From Cycloclasticus sp. (GTDB lineage: Bacteria > Pseudomonadota > Gammaproteobacteria > Methylococcales > Cycloclasticaceae): a stretch of DNA of 64,000 nucleotides. Under the pieces are notes generated by a model, which did no database searches, had not been told where the DNA came from, and was given only the letters and a program-made list of their open reading frames with translations. Numbering within the stretch: position 1 is the first letter of the stretch; every line of letters starts with the position of its first letter. Made by a program: the position numbers and the translations under genes. Location of the stretch: NCBI GenBank assembly GCA_040743155.1, contig JBFLJU010000001.1:2353144-2417143 (forward strand). The letters are read 5' to 3'. Positions 58,311 to 64,000 of the stretch are shown here, piece after piece.

Positions 58311-58342
58311 TGTTGGGCTTGAAAAGCGTAGCATCAACCTAC
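58311..58342 (-). repeat. REP-like repeat, second inverted copy
   Basis: Minus-strand reading GTAGGTTGATGCT...AAGCCCAACA. The outer arms are conserved and the loop differs. It lies 22 bases past the pilU stop. Confidence 0.65.
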
Positions 58343-58363
58343 ATGAAATTATTGCTTTTACGG

Positions 58364-59500
58364 TTAACCATCATAATTATCAATTAATTCCATTCCACCA
58401 TCATTATCGCCGTCATCGTCAGATGGTGATTTAACGCCTGCATCGCCGAGTTTTATCATTAGGCGTATTTCGTTGCTTGAATCGGCATATGCAAGGGCAT
58501 TTTCGTAGCTTATGTCGCCATTGGCGTAGAAGCCATATAGCGCCTGGTCGAAGGTTTGCATGCCTTGTTCGGTGGAGTTTTTCATCAATTCTTTTAGCTT
58601 GTGTATATCGCCTTTTCTGATGAAGTCGGAGGCGAGCGGCGTGTTGAGCATTATTTCAATAACGGCTTTTCGTGTCTTGCCGTCAATGGCGGGTACTAGC
58701 TGCTGCGCGATCATGGCTTTTAGATTGAGCGATAAGTCCATGAACAGTTGTTTGTGGGCGTCTTCTGGGAAGAAGTGAATTATTCGGTCGAGTGCTTGGT
58801 TGGCGTTATTCGCGTGAAGTGTGGATAGGCATAAATGGCCAGTTTCCGCAAAAGTCATGGCGTGTTCCATGGTTTCGCGCGAACGAATTTCGCCAATTAG
58901 GATAACGTCTGGTGCCTGCCTCAATGTGTTTTTTAGCGCGACTTCGTAGGATTCGGTATCAATGCCGACTTCACGTTGAGTAATGACGCAGCCTGCGTGT
59001 TCGTGTACGTACTCCACTGGGTCTTCAATGGTGATGATATGGCCGGAACTGTTTCTATTGCGGTAGCCGACCATGGCAGCTAACGAGGTTGATTTACCTG
59101 TGCCGGTTGCACCAACGAAGATAATTAAGCCCCGTTTGGTCATGGCTAGCTCATCTAAGATGGGCGGTAAATTTAGTTCTTGGGTGGTTGGAATAGTGGT
59201 TTCAATTCGACGAAGAACCATCCCGGCGTCGTCTTTTTGTACGAAGGCACTGACACGGAAGCGGCCAATATCAGGGCGCTGAATAGCGAATTGGCATTCT
59301 TTGGTGTCAGTGAATTCTTGTTTTTGATCATCGGACATAATGCTTTGAACGATATCTAAGGCTTGATTGGCGCTTAAACGCGTTTTGGACACTTGCTGAA
59401 GCACACCGTTTACCTTGATGGTCGGCGCCCAACCGGAGGTAATAAATAAATCAGATGCTTTTTTGTGAACGACGAGTTGTAAGAGTGCGTCAAAATCCAT
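58364..59500 (-). CDS. pilU: Pilus retraction ATPase PilU
   Basis: PilT-like hexameric ATPase aiding retraction. 378 residues; Walker A GATGTGKST, Asp box IIGEIR-type (VILIGEIRSRETME) and His box STLHANNAN. It lacks the AIRNLIRE motif of PilT, as PilU does. The acidic C-terminus DDDGDNDGG is unusual. It follows pilT by 16 bases. Confidence 0.94.
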   Translation of the reverse strand: MDFDALLQLVVHKKASDLFITSGWAPTIKVNGVLQQVSKTRLSANQALDIVQSIMSDDQKQEFTDTKECQFAIQRPDIGRFRVSAFVQKDDAGMVLRRIETTIPTTQELNLPPILDELAMTKRGLIIFVGATGTGKSTSLAAMVGYRNRNSSGHIITIEDPVEYVHEHAGCVITQREVGIDTESYEVALKNTLRQAPDVILIGEIRSRETMEHAMTFAETGHLCLSTLHANNANQALDRIIHFFPEDAHKQLFMDLSLNLKAMIAQQLVPAIDGKTRKAVIEIMLNTPLASDFIRKGDIHKLKELMKNSTEQGMQTFDQALYGFYANGDISYENALAYADSSNEIRLMIKLGDAGVKSPSDDDGDNDGGMELIDNYDG

Positions 59501-59516
59501 GAGTGTCTCCTGAGTC

Positions 59517-60566
59517 CTAGCTAAACGCTTTTTTGTCGACGGCTTTCATTTTGGCGTCTTGCCTTGTAATGATACCGGCCTGAACAAGTTCGGTTAGGTG
59601 TTGATCGAGTGTTTGCATGCCATCTTTGCGGCTGGTTTGAATGGTGGAATACATCTGCGCGATTTTATCTTCACGAATAAGGTTTCTGATCGCGGCTGTA
59701 CCAGTCATGATTTCCCATGCGGCGATACGCCCACCGCCAATTTTTTTCATCAAAGTTTGCGCAATAACCGCACGAAGTGATTCAGACAGCATGGAGCGAA
59801 CCATGCCTTTTTCACCTTCTGGAAATACGTCAATGATCCTGTCGATAGTTTTTGCGGCAGAGCTGGTGTGCAAGGTGCCGAATACTAAGTGACCAGTTTC
59901 TGCGGCTGTTAATGCTAAACGAATAGTTTCAAGGTCTCGCATTTCGCCGACAAGGATAATATCGGGGTCCTCACGAAGCGCAACGCGCAGCGCTTCACTA
60001 AAACCGTGCGTATGTTTATGAACTTCACGTTGATTAATCAGGCATTTTTTACTTGTATGGACAAATTCAATCGGGTCTTCAATGGTTAGAATATGTTCAT
60101 ACACGTTATTATTTTTATAATCCATTAACGCGGCTAAGGTCGTTGATTTGCCTGACCCTGTTGGCCCTGTCACCAATACAATGCCACGCGGGACATTGAT
60201 GATTTCTTTGAAGGACTGAGGGCAGTTAAGATCTTCGAGCGACAGAATGTCTACTGGAATAGTTCTGAAAACGGCTGCTGCACCACGGTCTTGGTTGAAT
60301 GCGTTAACACGAAAGCGTGCGGTTCCAGGCAGTTCAAACGAGAAATCGACTTCAAGAAACTCTTCGAAATCACGCCGTTGCTTATCGTTCATGATGTCGT
60401 AAATCATGGCGTGAACTTCTTTATGCTCAAGTTCTGGCATATTAATCCGGCGAATATCACCATCAACTCGGATCATAGGCGGCAGGCCGGCTGACAGGTG
60501 TAAATCGGACGCGTTATTCTTGGTGCTGAAAGTTAATAAGTCTGAAATATCCATGTTTAAATCCAT
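59517..60566 (-). CDS. pilT: Pilus retraction ATPase PilT
   Basis: Cytoplasmic motor that depolymerises the pilus for twitching. 349 residues; Walker A GPTGSGKST, VGEMRDLETI, FGTLHTSSA and the PilT hallmark AIRNLIRE. Two in-frame starts differ by a few residues (MDLNMDIS). It forms an operon with pilU and is divergent from yggS. Confidence 0.96.
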   Translation of the reverse strand: MDLNMDISDLLTFSTKNNASDLHLSAGLPPMIRVDGDIRRINMPELEHKEVHAMIYDIMNDKQRRDFEEFLEVDFSFELPGTARFRVNAFNQDRGAAAVFRTIPVDILSLEDLNCPQSFKEIINVPRGIVLVTGPTGSGKSTTLAALMDYKNNNVYEHILTIEDPIEFVHTSKKCLINQREVHKHTHGFSEALRVALREDPDIILVGEMRDLETIRLALTAAETGHLVFGTLHTSSAAKTIDRIIDVFPEGEKGMVRSMLSESLRAVIAQTLMKKIGGGRIAAWEIMTGTAAIRNLIREDKIAQMYSTIQTSRKDGMQTLDQHLTELVQAGIITRQDAKMKAVDKKAFS

Positions 60567-60677
60567 TTACCCTTGTGAGCTTCGTTATTTGTATAATGAA
60601 GTATGCTAGAAAATAACACTAACATAGGCGTATGTAAATCTAGCTGTTAGCAAAAGTATAGATACGAATTTAAAAAA

Positions 60678-61367
60678 ATGCCCTCTTTATTACAACGATA
60701 TATTACTCAGCGTGAACTAGTTAATAGGTTAGCGGATACGCGTGGTTCGCCGGTGGCCTTGTTAGCGGTGAGTAAAACAAGGCCGGCTGACGAGGTGATG
60801 GCATTGTATAAAGCAGGGCAGCGTGATTTTGGTGAGAACTATTTGCAAGATGCCTTGCAAAAGCAACGCTTGCTAGCGCATCTGGATATCGCTTGGCACT
60901 TTATTGGCCCCATTCAGTCGAATAAAACCCGCGATATTTCGCGCTATTTTAGCTGGGTGCATAGTGTTGATCGCTTAAAAATCGCTACTCGACTAGGCCA
61001 ACAGCGCCCGCAAAACTTGCCGCCTTTAAATATATGTTTGCAGGTTAATATCGATCAGGAAAAAACGAAATCGGGGTTTGCCCTTGATCAGTTGCCAGAT
61101 GTCATTGAGCCGGTGTTGGAGTTAAAAAACATCAGGTTACGTGGGTTGATGGCGATTCCTAAAGTGGCTGAGTCGGTGGCTGAGCAACGCGATTCTTTTA
61201 AACGCTTGGCGGACGCACAACAAGATATTAACCAGCGTTTTAATTTGCAACTGGGTACGTTATCGATGGGGATGAGTGGTGATTTAGAAGCGGCTATTTC
61301 CGAAGGCTCAACAATGGTGAGAATTGGTACGGCTATTTTTGGTGCTAGGGTAAAAAATACGGTTTAA
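60678..61367 (+). CDS. yggS: PLP homeostasis protein (YggS/PLPBP family)
   Basis: Pyridoxal-phosphate-binding alanine-racemase-fold protein without racemase activity. 229 residues; LLAVSKTRP with the PLP lysine (about 35), FGENYLQDA, WHFIGPIQSNK and LSMGMSGDLEAAI. It opens yggS-proC-yggT. Confidence 0.95.
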   Translation: MPSLLQRYITQRELVNRLADTRGSPVALLAVSKTRPADEVMALYKAGQRDFGENYLQDALQKQRLLAHLDIAWHFIGPIQSNKTRDISRYFSWVHSVDRLKIATRLGQQRPQNLPPLNICLQVNIDQEKTKSGFALDQLPDVIEPVLELKNIRLRGLMAIPKVAESVAEQRDSFKRLADAQQDINQRFNLQLGTLSMGMSGDLEAAISEGSTMVRIGTAIFGARVKNTV

Positions 61368-61398
61368 TGACACATAAATTTTTTAATTAAGTGAGATT

Positions 61399-62226
61399 AT
61401 GAATACACAACACATTGGGTTTATTGGTGGTGGAAATATGGCAAGCAGCTTGATTGGGGGGCTAGTGAGTAATGGCTATCCTGCTGATAAAATCACGGTG
61501 TCGGATTTAAGCACCGAAAAATTAAGCTATTTGAGTAAAACGTTTGGTATTAATATTACCCAAGATAGCAGCGCCTTGACCGAGAGTGTGGATGTTTTGG
61601 TGTTGGCGGTGAAGCCGCAAAGCATGCAAGTAGTCGCTGAAGGGGTTAGTTCGGCGGCTAAAGAGAAAAGGCCGGTGCTGGTATCTATTGCTGCTGGCAT
61701 TCGAGTAGATGCCTTAGATCGCTGGTTTGGTGGCGATTTACCGATAGTACGCTGCATGCCAAATACGCCGGCATTGGTTAAAACAGGCGCAACAGGGCTT
61801 TATGCAAATGCTCAGGTCAGCGAGCTGCAAAAAGATCTAGTGGAATCACTCTTGCGGGCGGTTGGGGTTACGGTTTGGGTTAAAGAAGAAACCCAGCTTG
61901 ACGCAGTGACAGCCTTGTCGGGTAGTGGACCAGCTTACTTCTTTTTGATGATGGAAGCGCTCGAAATGGCAGGTATTGAAGCAGGGTTGGATCAAAAAAC
62001 GGCGCAACTATTAACACAAGAAACGGCATTGGGCGCTGCGAAAATGGCGCTGGCATCTAGTGAGTCGGCAGGCGTGTTACGTCAGCGAGTCACTTCTCCA
62101 GGCGGTACAACTGAACGTGCTCTTGGCGTAATGGACGAACGAGGACTCAAGGCTATTTTTCGTGAGGCGGTGATGGCGGCTAAAGAACGGTCGACTGAGC
62201 TGTCTGATGAGTTGGGAGCTAGCTGA
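61399..62226 (+). CDS. proC: Pyrroline-5-carboxylate reductase
   Basis: Last step of proline synthesis. 275 residues; Rossmann motif FIGGGNMASSLIGG, then MPNTPALV and the C-terminal signature VTSPGGTTERAL. It overlaps yggT by one base. Confidence 0.96.
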   Translation: MNTQHIGFIGGGNMASSLIGGLVSNGYPADKITVSDLSTEKLSYLSKTFGINITQDSSALTESVDVLVLAVKPQSMQVVAEGVSSAAKEKRPVLVSIAAGIRVDALDRWFGGDLPIVRCMPNTPALVKTGATGLYANAQVSELQKDLVESLLRAVGVTVWVKEETQLDAVTALSGSGPAYFFLMMEALEMAGIEAGLDQKTAQLLTQETALGAAKMALASSESAGVLRQRVTSPGGTTERALGVMDERGLKAIFREAVMAAKERSTELSDELGAS

Positions 62227-62774
62227 TGCCCGCAGGATATTTATCAAACCCGTTAATGCTGATTATAAGCTCAGTGGTTGGTGCGTATATTTTTGTATTA
62301 GTGATTAGAGTGTTGCTGCAGTACACAGGCGCGGACTCTCACAATCCCGTATCTAGCTTTATTATCAAGGCGACTAAAGCGCCGCTAACGCTATTAAAGC
62401 CCTTTTTTCCAACACTTAAAAACGTCAACTTATCCGCTATAGCTCTTATGCTTTTGTTGCAAATGGGCCTAGGCTTTTTAGCCATGAGTGCAAATATTTG
62501 GGTTATTTTTATTTGGAGCCTAACAGAGCTGATTAGCCTCATCATTAATGTCTTCATTTACAGTATTTTTGCGACGGTCATCCTAAGTTGGATTAACCCT
62601 GGCGCGTATAACCCGGTCGTTAGTTTGTTGTACAAAATAACAGAGCCGGTCATGCAGCCTTTTCAGCGAATAATCCCACCGATGGGAGGGATGGATTTAA
62701 GCCCGATAGCCGCGCTATTGGCATTGCAAGTATTGAAAATGTTGCTGATTCCACCTCTTTTTGCGCTGTTATAG
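62226..62774 (+). CDS. yggT: YggT family membrane protein
   Basis: 182 residues with two YggT repeats of two helices each; FRPL-type segments KPFFPTLKN and EPVMQPFQRIIPPMGGMDLSPIAAL. Inner membrane; the role is poorly known, with links to osmotic stress and cell division in other bacteria. Confidence 0.9.
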   Translation: MPAGYLSNPLMLIISSVVGAYIFVLVIRVLLQYTGADSHNPVSSFIIKATKAPLTLLKPFFPTLKNVNLSAIALMLLLQMGLGFLAMSANIWVIFIWSLTELISLIINVFIYSIFATVILSWINPGAYNPVVSLLYKITEPVMQPFQRIIPPMGGMDLSPIAALLALQVLKMLLIPPLFALL

Positions 62775-62875
62775 TAAGCAATGCACGAAGGGTTTACTTG
62801 CTAGGTAGCTGATAGCCTCTCTTCGAAAGAGGCAGCCCTGTTTCAAGGTGAAAATATTGATCGTTAGGCATCAAC

Positions 62876-63160
62876 ATGGCAGCTGAATATTTTTCGTGGC
62901 AAGGCACGAGTTTGGTTTTTAATGTTTTTATGCAACCGCGTGCTAGTAGAAATAGCTTGCTGGGCTTGCATGATAACGCGCTTAAAATTTCATTAACCGC
63001 ACCACCCGTGGACGGGGAAGCGAATAAGCAGCTTATTAAATTCTTGTCCAAGCTATTTCGTGTGAAAAAATCTGCTATTGCGATCGTTAGCGGTGAGCAC
63101 AGTCGACACAAACGTGTCAGGGTGTGCGAGCCGTCACAAACCCCAGCGGGTTTTTTTTAA
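62876..63160 (+). CDS. yggU: DUF167/YggU family protein
   Basis: 94 residues, DUF167 fold; QPRASRNSLLG, LTAPPVDGEANKQLIKFLSK and KSAIAIVSGEHSRHKRV are the family blocks. Function unknown. It follows yggT by about 100 bases. The terminator stem lies inside its last codons. Confidence 0.9.
   Translation: MAAEYFSWQGTSLVFNVFMQPRASRNSLLGLHDNALKISLTAPPVDGEANKQLIKFLSKLFRVKKSAIAIVSGEHSRHKRVRVCEPSQTPAGFF
63138..63158 (+). terminator. Terminator embedded in the end of yggU
   Basis: AAACCC-CAGC-GGGTTT followed by T-run; the last Pro-Ala-Gly-Phe-Phe codons and stop are part of it. Confidence 0.7.
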
Positions 63161-63225
63161 TAATCATCTATACTCTATAGCAAACGTTTATGGGATAAAC
63201 GTCCAGAATAACAGGTGATTAACAC

Positions 63226-64000
63226 ATGAATCTTGATGCTCAACTCCGTAGTTATGACCTGTGGAAGCAGTCAATGTCTGACTCAATACATGACTATCAG
63301 CGCTGGCTAGATGGCGCAAGCCTTAGTGATACTGAGACAGAGCTGATGTTGATCAAGAATTTAAGGCTACTGGAAAAGGACAGTATCACCATTGCATTTG
63401 CTGCCGAGTTTTCGCGCGGCAAAACGGAATTGATTAATGCCTTGTTTTTTTCCTCAGCGGGTATTCGCTTGCTACCATCTAGCCCTGGCCGTACGACAAT
63501 GTGCCCCACCGAACTTTTTTATGACGCAACTGAAAAGCCCTATCTTCGACTGCTAGATATTGAAACGAGGTTGAGCGATAAGTCCCTTGAGGACTTTAAG
63601 AAAGAGGCCAAACAGTGGACGTATATTGAGCTCAATTGTGATTCACCGGAACAAATGCAGGACAGTTTTTTGGAGCTGTTAAAAACTAAAACGGTCTCGG
63701 CTGATCAGGCTAAAGCCTTGGGGCTTGCAGGTAAAGAAGGGGAGGCCGACGTCGTCATTCCTTTTTGGCGTCACGCGTTGATCAGCTTTCCGCACCCGCT
63801 ATTAGAAAAAGGCCTAACGATATTAGATACGCCTGGCTTGAACGCCTTGGGTAGTGAGCCGGAGCTGACCCTGAGTATGTTACCGAATGCGCAGGCGATG
63901 ATTTTTGTCTTAGCGGCTGATACGGGTGTGACGCAAAGCGATATGGCGATGTGGGAACAGCATATTCAGGCTTATCGAAGCAAGCACCCGCATGGTTTGG
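63226..64000 (+). CDS. Dynamin-like GTPase, 5' part only
   Basis: The open frame starts at ATG 63226 (AGGTG 8 bases before) and runs off the right edge; 258 residues are visible. P-loop AEFSRGKTEL (about 60-69), switch region PSSPGRTT and DTPGLNAL as G3 match dynamin-family GTPases. Such proteins act on membranes; bacterial members vary and no partner is visible here. A full protein of some 600 residues is expected. Confidence 0.85.
   Translation, partial: MNLDAQLRSYDLWKQSMSDSIHDYQRWLDGASLSDTETELMLIKNLRLLEKDSITIAFAAEFSRGKTELINALFFSSAGIRLLPSSPGRTTMCPTELFYDATEKPYLRLLDIETRLSDKSLEDFKKEAKQWTYIELNCDSPEQMQDSFLELLKTKTVSADQAKALGLAGKEGEADVVIPFWRHALISFPHPLLEKGLTILDTPGLNALGSEPELTLSMLPNAQAMIFVLAADTGVTQSDMAMWEQHIQAYRSKHPHGL

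Overview
The window is chromosomal DNA of a gammaproteobacterium of low-to-middle GC. The evidence is the gene content and conserved order: ponA/mrcA divergent from pilMNOPQ-aroK-aroB-damX-gltBD-hemE, pilU-pilT next to yggS-proC-yggT-yggU, glnA-ntrB-ntrC, gpmI-envC-ctpA-yibQ opposite secB-gpsA, and metX-metW. The mix resembles marine genera such as Cycloclasticus or Methylophaga; that placement is inference from gene order and not a database result.

Layout. 1-5200 (mostly minus): glyS (its last few codons are off the left edge), glyQ, then a two-gene unit of a small membrane protein and a GMC oxidoreductase. 5400-7830: a PP-loop thiolation-type enzyme, a TusA-like sulfur carrier and a cation diffusion facilitator. 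7830-12700: the nitrogen-control block, with glnA behind a near-consensus sigma-54 promoter and two NtrC-like sites, a DUF4124 protein, and ntrBC with its own NtrC-type site. 12700-16440: class 1 dihydroorotate dehydrogenase, trmL, gpsA, secB, a membrane rhodanese and an ArsR regulator with the cysteine spacing of persulfide sensors. 16500-21430: gpmI, an EnvC-like activator, a C-terminal processing protease and a YibQ-type deacetylase. 21560-25920: siroheme sulfite/nitrite reductase with DUF934, metX, metW and DUF4426. 25950-31550: an AmpG-like transporter, xthA, rpmE, an M48 lipoprotein and gltA. 31600-49950: PBP1a, the pilus assembly operon, aroKB, damX, glutamate synthase, hemE and a SelW-like protein. 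50040-58340: the accessory part, with a TMTC-like GT-C/TPR membrane protein, a Y1 (RAYT-type) transposase in perfect 26-bp inverted repeats, a structured intergenic stretch, four minor-pilin genes and the pilE-type pilin, all bracketed by REP-like GTAG-hairpin repeats. 58360-64000: pilU, pilT, yggS, proC, yggT, yggU and the start of a dynamin-like GTPase.

Most genes are housekeeping. Type IV pilus functions come from three loci: the assembly ring (pilM-Q), the pilins and minor pilins, and the retraction ATPases. Nitrogen assimilation is represented by glnA, ntrBC and gltBD. Sulfur handling recurs at several places (PP-loop/TusA, rhodanese/ArsR, CysI/DUF934, MetX).

The least ordinary DNA is 49960-58345. 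There the transposase element supplies the start region of the GT-C/TPR gene, PilV and PilX are unusually long, no pilY1 is present, and two different families of short repeats occur. No CRISPR array, rRNA, tRNA or prophage was seen.
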